Part shown: piece by piece, positions 13,050 through 24,483 of the stretch
How positions within the stretch are numbered: position 1 is the first letter of the stretch
Layout: every line of letters begins with the position of its first letter
NCBI RefSeq assembly: GCF_032854445.1
Contig: NC_088300.1
Span: forward strand, 60,674,984-60,738,983
From: Liolophura sinensis
Lineage: Eukaryota; Mollusca; Polyplacophora; Chitonida; Chitonidae
Length of the DNA: 64,000 bases
Direction of reading: 5' to 3'
Notes under the pieces: model-generated
Database searches by the model: none
What the model was told of the DNA's origin: nothing
What the model saw: only the letters and a program-made list of their open reading frames with translations
Position numbers and translations under genes: made by a program

Positions 13050-13157
13050 CCTCCCCGGGCTCTGTTCGGTTTCCTCACACCATAATGCTGGCCGCCGTCG
13101 TATAAATGAAATACTCTTGAGTTCGGCGTATAACACCAATCATATAAATAACTCAAT
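13050..13157 (+). repeat. SINE family A, 3' fragment
   Basis: It begins at CTCCCTCCCCGGGCTCTGTT and runs through CCATAATGCTGGCCGCCGTC to CACCAATCATATAAATAA. The 5' part with the tRNA-like head is missing. Confidence 0.8.
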
Positions 13158-13416
13158 GAAAATTTGCAAGTGAACTGCATATAATACATCCAAGACACGA
13201 GTGTTTAATAAGCAGGCCGTCAAATTTATAAGTTGAGGACACCAGAAATAGTCCATACGATAATTAACTCGGCTGACTGGGTAATGTGACGCTAGTGTAC
13301 CAAATTTACATTTTTGTACTGCAATTCGCAAGTGGAAGTGGATATATGGCGCGATTGTTCGCAACACTAGCTGTGAAGTTTCTATATAGGCTCCTCCATT
13401 ACTGTAAACGCGTGTG

Positions 13417-13568
13417 ATTATTTATTTAATTTATTTAATTGGTGTTTTACGCCGTACTCAAGAATATTTCACTTATACGACGGCGGCCAGCAGTATGGTG
13501 TGAGGAAACCGGTCACAGCCCGGGGGAAACCCACGACCATCCGCAGTTTGCTGCAAGACCTTCCCACG
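13417..13568 (-). repeat. SINE family A, 5' truncated
   Basis: The tail TTATTTATTTAATTTATTTA leads into the conserved block and body, up to GCAAGACCTTCCCACG. The tRNA-like head is missing. Confidence 0.85.
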
Positions 13569-15378
13569 CAGTCATCTGAATCTGGCTGCTTTGGAAGGTA
13601 ATATAATATGGACTGCGCATCTAAAACGTCAAAACCTCAACAACGAAACGAAGAACTACAGGAATCCATGCAAAGTAATGTCACGGCAATGCCCTACTGT
13701 TGTCTGGAGAAATTTCTCAAGCCTCACATAAGAGAGATCCGAACACACTACAGTGACACCGTATTTAGTTTGACTTAATATACATAATCGAACTAAACGC
13801 CTGGGATTACTAAGTATCAATTTGGAGAATGTTAGGGAACATATCCCCAATCCCTTCTAATCGACAGCCAGACGTTTCCGCAACCTACAATTAGACCTAG
13901 TTCAAGAATTACCACATTTGGCATTACTGTCTTCAGGCAACGTGAACTTTTGGAACAAACAAAAAAACCCTTGAAGTATAACATGGCTTTCTCCATTTTA
14001 TCGTCATCGCCAGACGCATTAGGTAACGTTGAACAAAAGCCACATATTTTATGATTTATGGAACATTTAGCAAATGTCAACAGCCGAACACTGTTGGCAA
14101 TGTCCTCGGTAAATATTGTGAAACTTTCGAGCAAGGCGTAATGGATTTTTGACAAGAATTGCCACTTGGCTTCAGTGTTTTATTCAAATGATGGCATATA
14201 GAAACGATACAAAAGTGGAAAAGTACACTATTTGTACAAACTCCGCGCAGAATTTCGACAATGACTGCAGACCTTCATTTGTTTGGCTACATTAACAATC
14301 AATTGACCGTAAACAAAAATGAGATATTTCAATATGCTTTGGCATTAATTGTGGTAGCCTTGGCGCTTTTGCCATTGTTTTATTTGTGTATCTATACCTA
14401 ACAATGTTACTACAATTCTCACAATTCTACAAAAATCTAAACACATAGAAGACACAAGAGACTATTGACAAACACTCGTCTAGGTATAAGGCTGTCGATG
14501 GGAGATGGGGACAGGACTTCATTAACACGGCTGTCTATGGATGGGTAATTCAGCAGCCTTCCCACTGACCCGTGTTCTCCCCCGTGAAGACAAGAGGTCG
14601 GTCATCACGGCGCCGTACTCACCCCACCTGAAAAACCAATTGTACCCAGATGACGTACAATGACACAAGTAGACACCGCTCTCTAGCGGGAGAGGTCGCC
14701 AAACATGCAGGCACGAAATTAAAATAGATCATAAATATTTTCACATTAGGTCTTCTTTCTCCGAAAGTGTCGCCTGGTGGCCGTTCTCGGTGCTTTACGG
14801 AGACAAAGGTGTCTAGTTAAGGAGACTAGTCGATGAGTTATCGTTCCTAGGCGACGTCGGAAAAGGCCCAGGGCAAAGACCGCAGAAACACCGCTTTCCT
14901 GTAATTGCGATGTGACGAATGATTTAAAATGTATGCGTGGAATCTCGGACTAGCAGCTGGCACCTTCCAGGTTTTATCAGTCGTAGTTAATCTCCCCAAA
15001 GGCAGATACATTGTCTTCCAGATGAACGTGTTGATTCCCAATACTAAATACCGTTCTACCTTGATACCTCAAGCGTCAACACTAACACAAAGTGGCGAAC
15101 TGTTAAATACAATATGCTACAGCATGGCGAGTACTATAAAGGCAGAGGCAACAGTGTGATAACGGGCAAATGATGCAATGGGCACATGAACCGGTGAAAT
15201 CCAGCCTTTTTACCTCAGTAATTTATTTTACCTGTTCATGTGAACGCTTAAATAGTAGCAATTTGGTCATCCACTATAGCACCATGTATGAACAAGAATT
15301 GCGCTAAGCACAAATGCTGTTATGCTAATAGCAATTTATTAGAGGCCACTGGTCTAGAACTGCCGCTGTTGTTCAATA
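13569..15378. other. non-coding stretch up to the assembly gap
   Basis: No gene or clear repeat family is recognised. The longest open frame is about 107 codons on minus at 13832-14155, and it resembles nothing I know. Confidence 0.4.
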
Positions 15379-15578
15379 NNNNNNNNNNNNNNNNNNNNNN
15401 NNNNNNNNNNNNNNNNNNNNNNNNNNNNNNNNNNNNNNNNNNNNNNNNNNNNNNNNNNNNNNNNNNNNNNNNNNNNNNNNNNNNNNNNNNNNNNNNNNNN
15501 NNNNNNNNNNNNNNNNNNNNNNNNNNNNNNNNNNNNNNNNNNNNNNNNNNNNNNNNNNNNNNNNNNNNNNNNNNNNNN
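15379..15578. other. assembly gap, 200 N
   Basis: Exactly 200 N characters, so this is probably a fixed-size scaffold join whose true length is unknown. Confidence 0.99.
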
Positions 15579-16423
15579 AAAGCACACAAAACATGAATTA
15601 CTGGCAATTCTACAAAAATTGAACACCATTGCGCTGGTCAAAAGAAATACATACATGTATGAACTATGTTGTTGGCAATAAAAGAAACTTCACTACAAAC
15701 CACAATTGTCTTGTGGAGACAACAGACTAGACTTTTGTGACGTTCACTACTTATGAGGGAGAACGAAGATATTACTAATACAAAAAGCACTTTAACTGAA
15801 ACCGGTTTGTGGGATCTATATCAAATGTAACTAAAAAAAAAATTGTCGGTCGCAAAATTAACTAAGGGTACGAAGCCTTCAGGCTTAAACGCAATTTTTT
15901 TTTAAAGAAAGAAAAACGCTATAACAGAGCTTCCGGATTGTTTTTTAGCACATTATCAAGTTGTATCGGATATTACGGTAATATAACTCGATGGCTATTA
16001 CCACGTGACCTTGCAGTCTTCACGAATCTTGCCATCCATTGTCCAAAATCTATTTTTTATCCCAAAGAGTCTGTAGTCAAGAAAAATGTCATTTCATGCA
16101 CTTTCATGCAGCTACTGATCGGATGTTTACACTATCCAGTGGGAGTAATGCTCTGAATCCGAATTTAAAACCGAAATTGATCAGAAATGAAAATGAAATC
16201 AGAATTAGAAATAGGCAGTGAAAATAGCTGAACTTTTATTGCCGATAAAAGTGAAACATTTTCAATTTCTGCCATCACAAATGATATAGCTAAATGATAT
16301 TCTTTAGTTTTCTCAGGAAGCAATGACATGCGTCTACGAATAAAGCATAAATAACGTATCACGTAAGTTTCCCATATACACATCGTAAAACTTGTGGAAG
16401 GAATGAGAACAATACTAATAGTT
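15579..16423. other. non-coding stretch after the gap
   Basis: No gene, splice-linked exon or recognisable repeat family was seen. Confidence 0.4.
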
Positions 16424-16485
16424 ATTAATTTAACTGATTGGTGTTTTACGCTGTACTCGAAAATATTTCACTTTCTCCACGGCAA
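16424..16485 (-). repeat. SINE family A tail fragment
   Basis: TTTAACTGATTGGTGTTTTA and CGCTGTACTCGAAAATATTT match the family A tail read on plus. The similarity ends soon after. Confidence 0.6.
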
Positions 16486-17208
16486 GACCTGCAAAGACAG
16501 TATGAAAGTGTTGACTTCTTTTCCGCTAATGAAAAAACAATGCAGAAGCATTCGAGGAAAAAATTGTCTAGGGTTATTCACAAAAGTCAACCGGATTTTT
16601 CTCGTGTTCGTTCACTTCAATTCTTATCTGAGCTTTTAGATTGGATGCCCTTTATCACAAGGTATAACAAGATTACCAAAACCTATTAAATGCCAAGAAA
16701 CGTGCTTAATTAGCATATTAAGAGTCTGCCTGCCTGCCTTTTCACTTGTACGCGGAAAAGAATCTTCGATCCACAAACAAACATGAGAAAAAAAGGTAAA
16801 TTAAGTTTACTTTTTGGATAGGGTAAATTAAGATAGGGGTAGCACCTGTCTCCTTCGAGAAAGAAGATGAAGTTTGAAAGAGCTGGTAGTCGTGTAGCTC
16901 TTCTCTTGTGCAGACGTACAATTACATAAGCGAACAGTGAGCGATCACAGCAGACAAAGCTATTAATCTCATAGTTAAATCATTACAATGACCAGTGTCA
17001 AATGCCTACAGGCCAGTCCGACCAAATTAAACCCCTTGCCATGTTCTCAGGTAAAACTAAGCAGAGAAGGTATATACGACTGCCTCGTCCAGACATGTTG
17101 TGGGCAGCCAACACGCTGTGATAATAAAACTGTGAGAAGATCTAAATGATAGTGATTGAAAACGAATGTCAACTGCTGAACTTAGGGTTTAATGACAATC
17201 TAGTAGTG
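16486..17208. other. non-coding stretch without a recognised gene
   Basis: Nothing beyond short chance open frames was seen. Confidence 0.4.
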
Positions 17209-17516
17209 GACACGGCCTTTGATTATCCTGGACACGATAGTCACTCCATCTTGGCGTTCAGACAATGGCGTTCTTTAGTACTACTTACATGTACATATAC
17301 CTTAAATTCAAATTTATGGGTCAAAATACCAGCATAAAAACGAGTTTTACAGCTGGTATGTAGACATAACCTTTGATTAAACTGGGTAGGATAGTCACCC
17401 CCTTCTTGTCATTCACACAATGGCGTTCCTTACTAGTACCAACAAGTATCTGTGCCCCCAATTCAAATTTACGGGCCAAAATACCAGTATAAGACAAGCT
17501 TTATCGCTGGTATGTA
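17209..17516. repeat. two tandem copies of a 154-bp unit
   Basis: Copy 1 is 17209-17362 and copy 2 is 17363-17516. They share CCTTTGATTA, GATAGTCAC, ACAATGGCGTTC, AATTCAAATTTA and GCTGGTATGTAGAC with scattered substitutions. A partial third copy (GACTGGGAG...ACAATGGCGT) follows. Confidence 0.85.
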
Positions 17517-19335
17517 GACTGGGAGAAAAGTAATTACACAATGGCGTGTCTAAATGCAATATATCAGGTTTAAATCATGTATAATGTTCTATTACACAAA
17601 AAAGACAACGGCAAGTGGTTTGCGAACTCGATAAGCACCCTTAAGACAAATCATGATTTAAGGGAGTACAAAAATAGTAACTTCCTCATGTAGCCTATTG
17701 AAATATCCATTTTAATCTATTTCATGCAGGTACAGATCTTGACCCTTGCATGGATAAGTGAAAAACGAAAAATGAAATTTGAGTTTTTTTAATACAGTCT
17801 ATATGTCATGTGTCATCTCGAAAGAAAAGATAACTGAACAATTTCACCAGTTGATTATTCAAAATATCGTTCTGTTTTCGTTATGGCCAGTAATAGAGTA
17901 ACGATAATTTTTATTAAATACCAACCCTATGTATCTAAGGGAACTGGCAGTGCCAAGACGACTATGTGTCAGCTGATGCCTTGTTTACCGATCATCACAT
18001 TCAGGGCAATACTTCATATCAGTAGTTTCAACGTTTTGTGGTATATTGGTGAGCCGACCTGACCTGATCTGATCTATCCCTACTGTAATACAGAGCTTTG
18101 GTCCACCGACGTATTAAAACCCACTCACATAATGGCGGTTTCTTAACCATTAAACAGAAAAAGATTCACTCCTTTAAGATGAGATAAACATCTTAATACA
18201 GACACCTTGATATCTTAATGCGCTTCTTATTTTGATTTCTTATTTAATGCCTTGTCAAAATTTAAAAAAATACTGACAAAACTTCGCTGTGGTGACGCTG
18301 TCAACATCTACTCTTGTCAACCGCTGTCTGGCTTTTTTCCCCATCAAGACCTTTTAGTTTTCTTTTCCCCCATCAACACCGTGTTACTGAAACCTCAAGA
18401 CTCCATCTATAATTGTCACCAGCTCTAATGATTCGCCTTTGTTCATAAAACAGGAGTTTCCAGAAACTTGCTAACGAGCACCATCTGACACCACTTAAAA
18501 TCACCTGCTGTCGTTCTATCCCTAAATCCCTCTGCTTAAGGACACAAGCGATCTACCCTAAATCTTCAACAAATTCGACCACCTACATGTTCCGAGTCCA
18601 CGTTCTGACATATCAGAGGAAGGCTATACAATCTGGACAGATTTCGTTATGATTTCTGTTAAGTTCGTATGTGCCTTTATCTGAATGGCACATTTTAATC
18701 TTTAAAAGTGAATCATTTGTGGTTTTAATCAGCATCTAAACTTTTACTTTAATGGTCGAATTGGCAGAGGATTTAGGCTGCATGTAGCTTTATTATGTTG
18801 TAAATACGTCTGCCAGTTGGCATGTTGTTGCTAACAAGCTTTTTGATCAGCTCGGGATCAACTTCCATCTCCTGCCCCTGACATTTCATGCTCTTGTTTC
18901 TGCCAAGATGGACTGTTGTCCGGCGCTAAATAATCGCTCTCCAATTACTTGTATATATTTATGTGGTTGGGGTGTTCTTTATGTTTTTTCACCTATGACC
19001 CAGTTTGATCAATGGGATCTCCAACATATGATCAAGATATAATTTCTGAAGACTGAAGGCCTGTTTGATTCGAAATTCATATTTAAGTCTGGATATTCTA
19101 CGTATTCTTGAACACATTGTGTAATTTGGGGCATTTTTATGGATTGTTCTTTTTATTAGTGCCACACTCAAGGATTTTTCACTTAAACCTATCTGCTTTA
19201 CGGGCGGAGTAAGGCAGATTGCCTCGGGTAACACACTGTCCCTGGGAAAGTTACTAACTTCCTCCTATGTGACAAACAGATTTCCATGCCATATTTGGTG
19301 GAATACGAATAAGTTATTTTCAACAGTAACTCAGC
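17517..19335. other. non-coding stretch without a recognised gene
   Basis: No exons were recognised. A faint old-element fragment is possible at 19140-19260 (GTGCCACACTCAAGGATTTT). A roughly 50-bp segment near 18090-18140 (AATACAGAGCTTTGG...CACATAATGGC) resembles one near 47505-47555. Confidence 0.35.
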
Positions 19336-19831
19336 ACAATTGGCATCACAAACTCCTTAGATGCCTTATTGTCAATGAGGCCCAACGATACTGTGTGTCA
19401 GAGAATCTATAAATTCCCTGTCCAAGACCGAAATTGAACACACCTTTTGGTTTGGATTCACACACCTTTTGGTTTGGAGTCACACACCTTTTGGTTTGGA
19501 GTCAAACACCTTACAAGTGAGTCTTCTGTCTTGCTCCTGTTGGGTATTCTATCGTCTTCTCTGTATGCTATATGTCTTTAATTACAATTTAACTTCAATT
19601 ACAATTGGCATCACAAACTCATTTAGATGCCTTATTGTCAATGAGGCCCAACGATACTGTGTGTCAGAGAATCTATAAATTCCCTGTCCAAGACCGAAAT
19701 TGAACACACCTTTTGGTTTCGATTCACACACCTTTTGGTTTGGAGTCAAACACCTTACAAGTGAGTCTTCTGTCTTGCTCCTGTTGGGTATTCTATCGTC
19801 TTCTCTGTATGCTATATGTCTTTAATTACAA
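19336..19831. repeat. 265-bp tandem duplication with an internal 20-bp minisatellite
   Basis: Copy 1 is 19336-19600 and copy 2 is 19601-19831. Both carry GATGCCTTATTGTCAATGAG, then units of CACACCTTTTGGTTTGGAGT, then TGCTATATGTCTTTAATTAC. Copy 1 has three units of the 20-mer and copy 2 has two. The copies are nearly identical outside the unit-number difference, which suggests a recent duplication. Confidence 0.9.
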
Positions 19832-20640
19832 TGTATATTGTGTAAATGCCACAAACAGTGTCTATCTTCTACTACTCATTTTTTGTCTACTGTAACCAGC
19901 GTACAAGTACTCAATGCAAGGCTGGATAGCTGATAAGCATGTATTCATTGTTGCTGGCTTAGGCGACATAAATTTTATTTTGGCGTTTTATAAGTACAAA
20001 GCCAACATTAAAAATCCAAACATGGAATAAAAATAATCGTCTGATTGCGATGTTTTTATCATTTCCATATTTTTCAAGGCTTTCAAAGCCTGTCTTCAAC
20101 ATGAAAAAATTGCTAAGATAGTCCACATTTTCCACAAATTGAATGATTTTCAAGTTTTATTTTTATTTTTACACCTTCCTCGAACATTGAAAGAAGTTTC
20201 ATTCCACCCGCAAAAAAAAAAATTAAAATTAGTGTGTCTAGATAGTATTAAACTTCTCCATTCTCATCAGACCATCTTTTTCTGTCTATAAAACATAAAT
20301 AACACCAGTGCCACCTTTTCTTTCATTCTCTAACATATTGATTTTTAACATCCAGGCTTACGTGTATCTGTGTAAATAAGATCTCTGCCGTGTTTTCTGC
20401 CATTCTCAATCATACTCGATTTTCTACATTCATCATTGTCCCAGATTCAAATGTTACAAAAAAGAATCCATTACATGCTGTAAAGGCTGAAACCTAATCT
20501 CAGATGCCATCTCTCGATAAGGTTAATTTATTTATTAATATTGGAGTATGAAGACACTCTGAACATTCTCACAGGGGTAAAGGTTGTCAGTTTTATAAGT
20601 GGAAATAGCAGGGTCCTCATGGGATTGTTCAAACTTCCTG
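19832..20640. other. non-coding stretch without a recognised gene
   Basis: AT-rich sequence in which I recognise no gene or repeat family. Confidence 0.4.
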
Positions 20641-20800
20641 ACACTGCCAAACTTCCACACATATGCTGACAAACTTCCCCACATGCACTGACAAACTTCC
20701 ACATATATGCTGACAAACTTCCACATATATACTGACAAACTTCCACACATATGCTGACAAACTTCCACACATACACTGACAAACTTCCACACATGTACAA
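20641..20800. repeat. 22-bp minisatellite with a degenerate extension
   Basis: About seven units of CTGACAAACTTCCACACATA and variants have a 22-bp period. More diverged units (AAACTTCCAGACATGCACT) continue to about 21110. The repeated minus-strand open frames here come from this periodicity, so I do not call them as genes. Confidence 0.9.
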
Positions 20801-21120
20801 ATACTGACATGTGTACATATACTGAGACATGCATTTCCAGACATACACTTGAAAATTTTCATGTTCAGACATGCACTCTCAAACTTCCAGACATGCACTA
20901 GCATGCACTAGCAAACTTCCAGACATAAACTGTCAAACTTCCACATATACACCTGAAAACTTCTATGTACAGACATGCACTTATGAACTTTAGGACATGT
21001 ACTGGAAAACTTCGAAACATGGATGGACAAACTTCAAGACATTCACTATCAAACTTTTGGACACAGATTGACAACCTTTCAGACACACACTGTCAACCTT
21101 CCATACATAAACTGGAAAAC

Positions 21121-21313
21121 AAAGAGCAACTTTCACTGCAATTTATGTACATTCTTGATTTGATTTTAGAGACAAAAATACATTGGTTGGATTAGCCAGT
21201 GTCATGGCTTCACAAAAAGTGTAATTTTATCAGTCAAAGCAGAATAATGTTTTCAGAATATGCTTGAATAAACACCTTGAAAACGTTGATGAATTACAGT
21301 ACAGAGTAATTTA
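21121..21313. repeat. dispersed repeat D, copy 1
   Basis: This roughly 190-bp segment is similar along its length to 57847-58038 in the same orientation. Shared blocks include AATTTATG, TTGATTTGATTTT, ATGCTT(G/T)AATAAACACCTTG and GAATTACAGTACA. The family is unknown to me. Confidence 0.75.
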
Positions 21314-21503
21314 TGATGAAAATGTAACATATAAAGAACTCTTTAAACTGTTTCCTCAAATAATACTGCACTAGCCAACTTTGAATCAAACCTGAAGTGG
21401 GGATTACAGGATCAGGGTTAATACAGTATGGAAATTGGTGAAAATGTCACATTATCTTGTCTTAGTGGCACAGCAGACCAAAATCACTTCTTTAATAGCT
21501 TGA

Positions 21504-21509
21504 TTTATT
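21504..21509 (-). promoter_or_regulatory. candidate poly(A) signal of the sarcoglycan gene
   Basis: Plus-strand TTTATT gives AATAAA on minus, about 375 bases after the stop codon at 21885-21887. It is the nearest perfect AATAAA I noticed downstream of the stop. An ATTAAA on minus at 21491-21496 follows. No transcript end is visible from sequence alone. Confidence 0.35.
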
Positions 21510-21765
21510 TGAGTATGTTGTCTTCTTTTGTTATGTGCAAGGACAAATTCACCAACTTACAAAATTACAAAAAAATCGATACTGTCAACTGGTTTTAGTA
21601 CAAAATGGTTGAAATAGGTACGATAAAAAGCTTGTCCAATTTTCATTCGAGGAGAAAACTCACCCACTCACGCTGCTTAATCATATATTAGTTTTTTTGT
21701 CATTACTGTACTTATCATCATATGACTTAATTGACAAAACCTTGGTTGCACGTGACCATTTGCAA

Positions 21766-21859
21766 TCTATCACACTGTTGTCACTGTTCTGGTTTTACTC
21801 GCTATGCTGTACTCTATCACACTGTTGTCACTGTTCTGGTTTCCCCACTATGCTCTAGT
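21766..21859. repeat. two tandem 47-bp units in the sarcoglycan 3' UTR
   Basis: Copies at 21766-21812 and 21813-21859 share TCTATCACACTGTTGTCACT and GTTCTGGTTT. The pair lies just downstream of the stop codon on the gene strand. A diverged relative lies at about 36113-36165. Confidence 0.85.
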
Positions 21860-21884
21860 CTTCTATATTATACTTACCCTCTGT

Positions 21885-21972
21885 CTAAGATGCCTCTTGA
21901 CGTTTTGGGTAAGTTCCATACCCCAGAGGTGGTCTGTAAGGGGGTGGAGCATTCGGGCTGCCTTCTCGCTTT
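21885..21972 (-). CDS. SGCE: alpha/epsilon-sarcoglycan, terminal coding exon
   Basis: The minus-strand acceptor is CTTTTTAG at 21973-21980. The exon supplies the last base of a split AGA codon, then 28 residues, KREGSPNAPPPYRPPLGYGT followed by YPKRQEAS, and a TAG at 21885-21887. The phase matches the donor of exon 24082-24270 exactly. The tail is proline-rich and contains PPPY, a WW-domain ligand motif. By similarity of layout this is the extreme C-terminus of the cytoplasmic tail. I recall no PPPY at the end of vertebrate epsilon-sarcoglycan. The 3' UTR continues toward 21504. Confidence 0.88.
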
Positions 21973-22235
21973 CTAAAAAGAAACAAAGCAATAACAATGT
22001 TCAGCATAAAACATAGTCACTTGCATCTGATGAAAAATACATGGCATCAAGGATCGCTAAAGAGCTCGCCTGTCTGGCACAAATGGCAATCTTCAGTCTC
22101 TGTCTCCCACCACCCCTCCTTCGGAGAGCTCATTAAGGTAAGCAGTGTGCTTGTAATCTTGTTAAAGAATAATACCCTGGGCCTTCATGGTGGTTGATGT
22201 GTGTTGAAAGTTTTACAATGGAGATCTGTAAAATT

Positions 22236-22294
22236 TATTTATTTGTTTTATTGCTGTCGTCCCAAGTACAACTGGAGAGGAAGCCAGCATAAGA
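22236..22294 (-). repeat. SINE family A, internally deleted fragment
   Basis: A tail-like TTTATTTATTTGTTTTATTG is joined to GGAGAGGAAGCCAGCATAAG and ATGGACTT, which belong to the head-proximal body. The middle of the element is missing. Confidence 0.5.
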
Positions 22295-22584
22295 TGGACT
22301 TCTGTAATTCTGTAATTCTGTGGCATTCTGTAAAATGCTTCTTGTGGGAGTTCAACCAATTACCTTGTTACAAAAATAGCCGGGAATAAAAAACCCATCC
22401 TTTATTCCATTCCCATACACCCACAGCACATTTCTATCAGACGAATGATTCACAGGTAATTAACACAGGTGAGTTAAGGCACATATACAAATGTTACATT
22501 ATAAGTCGAACTATATGTGCATTCACACTGAACTATCCGTTTTCATATATTGACACAGCCTTATACAAAGCTTCCTTATGGTTT

Positions 22585-22928
22585 GAGTGAGTGAGTGAGT
22601 GCTTGGGATTTAACGTCATACTTAACAATTTTTCATATGATGTCGAAGGAATCCTTAGAGTGCATGTAGTGTGCCTCCTTGTTCAAGAACTGATTTCACC
22701 GCTCTTTTATTTGGTGCTGCTTCACTGAGACGCCTTACCGAAGGCAAATAAGCCGCTTCACCCAAGCCATTATACTGATACAGGCAACAAGTCATTTAAC
22801 TATCCCCTTCATCAAGAACGCCAAGCAAGAAAGTTACAACTTCCTCTTTTAAGGTCTTAGGTGAGGACTGACCCTGGATCTACCCCTCACGAAGTTAACA
22901 CCCTACCAACTGTGCTATCGGGGCTGGT
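22585..22928 (-). repeat. SINE family B, near full length
   Basis: The tail is GAGTGAGTGAGTG, followed by CTTGGGATTTAACGTCATAC. The body has CTGCTTCACTGAGACGCCTT and ACTTCCTCTTTTAAGGTCTT. The minus-strand head starts ACCAGCCCCGATAGCACAGT, with A-box TAGCACAGTTGG. It matches the copy at 50646 along its length. I found no clear target duplication. Confidence 0.85.
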
Positions 22929-23310
22929 CGTATAGTTTTATGATTTCCGAATAACACAGACATACAAATCGTCTTGCTTTAGACTGATGTCTCTTGTTCT
23001 CTTATCACCTTCCTTCCTTACTTAATGAAGCACTCTCTGGGGGAACACAGACATGTCAGTGTATATCTTGAACTATCCATAAACATTAAACACAAGACAG
23101 GTTATATGTATGTAAGCAAAATCAAGTGCACTTTAAAGTCCCCAAAGAGACAATGAGATATATGATATTTGCTCCAAAATTGGCTTTTAGAATGTAAATG
23201 TGCGCATGGGAGCAAAGATGAGAAAGCGAGAGCAAGAGATAGAGGAAAAGAGAATCAATTTTTCCTACAAATGTGTGAAAGTCGTATATGCTTGGCCTTA
23301 ATGCATTTAA

Positions 23311-23540
23311 TTTACTTATTTATTTGATTGGTGTTTTACGCCGTACTCAAGAATATTTCACTTATACGACAGTGGCCAGTATTATGGTGGGAGGAAACCG
23401 GGCAGAGCCCAGGGGAAACCCACGACCTCCGCAGGTTGCTGGAAGACCTTCTCATGTGCGGGTGGAGAGGAAATCAACATGAGCTGGACCTGAACTCACA
23501 GCAGCCGTATTGGTAAGAGACTCCTGGGTTATTACCCTAC
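23311..23540 (-). repeat. SINE family A, head truncated, variant subfamily
   Basis: The tail and body run into the tRNA-like part (GAACTCACAGCAGCCGTATT). It shares distinctive variants with 28362-28626: ACGACCTCCGCAGG in place of ACGACCATCCGCAGG, and GTGCGGGTGGAGAGGAAATC. Confidence 0.88.
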
Positions 23541-24081
23541 ATTTACTGTTAAATGTCTATGTCATTATTAATCATATCTTTGCAATGTTTGACAGCATAA
23601 AAGCCATTCGGAGAAGTTAAGTTCCACACTCAAAATTTATAATACATTTATTAAAGATCAGTTTATATAAATCTTTTGCTGAGGTAATCAAGACCAAACC
23701 AACATCGGTTGACCAGAATAGATGTGAATGACAACAAACCCAATGTATCCCCTGGGTTAAAAATGTGCACACCTTCCAAAGTACTGTATTTTTCACTCAG
23801 AGTTTGAAATGTAAAAATGGCAAAAATGCACTTTCACAGGTTTCCAAAGGTCTTAAAATGATACTTTTGATGAAACACCTGTTTTCCTATAAGATGGATG
23901 AAATAATCAGAATCAAGCAAGATGCCATTATATCACTTGAAATATGCTAAATAATCATTTACAATCATCTGTACATGTGTATATTGTTACATGGGTATGT
24001 ATATCCATTTGTCTTCCTTTTTTTTCTAAGGTTTTCTAATTTTGCACTTTTGGAGACATGGCTTTGTGACATAGTTCTCAC

Positions 24082-24270
24082 CTCTGCAATGTTCCTGGAG
24101 CAGAGCGCGGGGTGTTCTCGGGCTCTCCATCACTCAAGCCCCCTGCGGTCGGACCCACATTCATCGATGTGCTGCGGGAAGCTGATGACAGAGCCAACTC
24201 ACGGTTCTCTGACAGCTGGCGTAGGGAGATGGATGCTCGGCGAATAGAGTTGTAACGCACTAGCTGAGGT
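24082..24270 (-). CDS. SGCE: alpha/epsilon-sarcoglycan, cytoplasmic-tail exon
   Basis: The minus-strand acceptor TTTTTTCTTACAG ends at 24271 and the donor is CAGAG|GTGAGAAC. The 189-bp exon begins with the third base of a split codon. It encodes PQLVRYNSIRRASISLRQLS and then ENRELALSSASRS, followed by a serine-, glycine- and proline-rich stretch ending APGTLQ. In the family, the segment after the membrane reads roughly TPDIQLVHHSAIQ and TKELRDMSKNRE. The aligned QLV, the basic/hydrophobic helix and L..(L/M)S.NRE are visible. RRAS fits the PKA consensus. Phase 2 at both ends. Confidence 0.92.
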
Positions 24271-24483
24271 CTGTAAGAAAAAAAAAGTCTGTAAAATTTA
24301 AGAAAGAGATACAGAAAAACACTTGTCCTTGGCAGATTTGTGTGTATGCTGTTTGTTTGTTTGGAGTTTCACTTAAGCATTACTTCAGACATTTTACAGT
24401 GATGGTGATGTTAACATACTTATAGTGTTGTTTCACTAGAACGCCATGGTAATAATGGCTATTCCCATATCTTGCGTATATGG

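Larger units (their letters stand above)
21973..24081 (-). other. sarcoglycan intron between the last two coding exons
   Basis: About 2.1 kb with donor GTGAGA and acceptor TTTAG. It contains three recognisable SINEs (22236, 22585 and 23311), all on the gene strand. I see no other exon. Confidence 0.8.

Noticed and set aside
20528-20904. Minus-strand Cys/Val-rich repeat frames
   Set aside because: All three minus frames stay open through the 22-bp array, so this reflects period and lack of stops, not coding.
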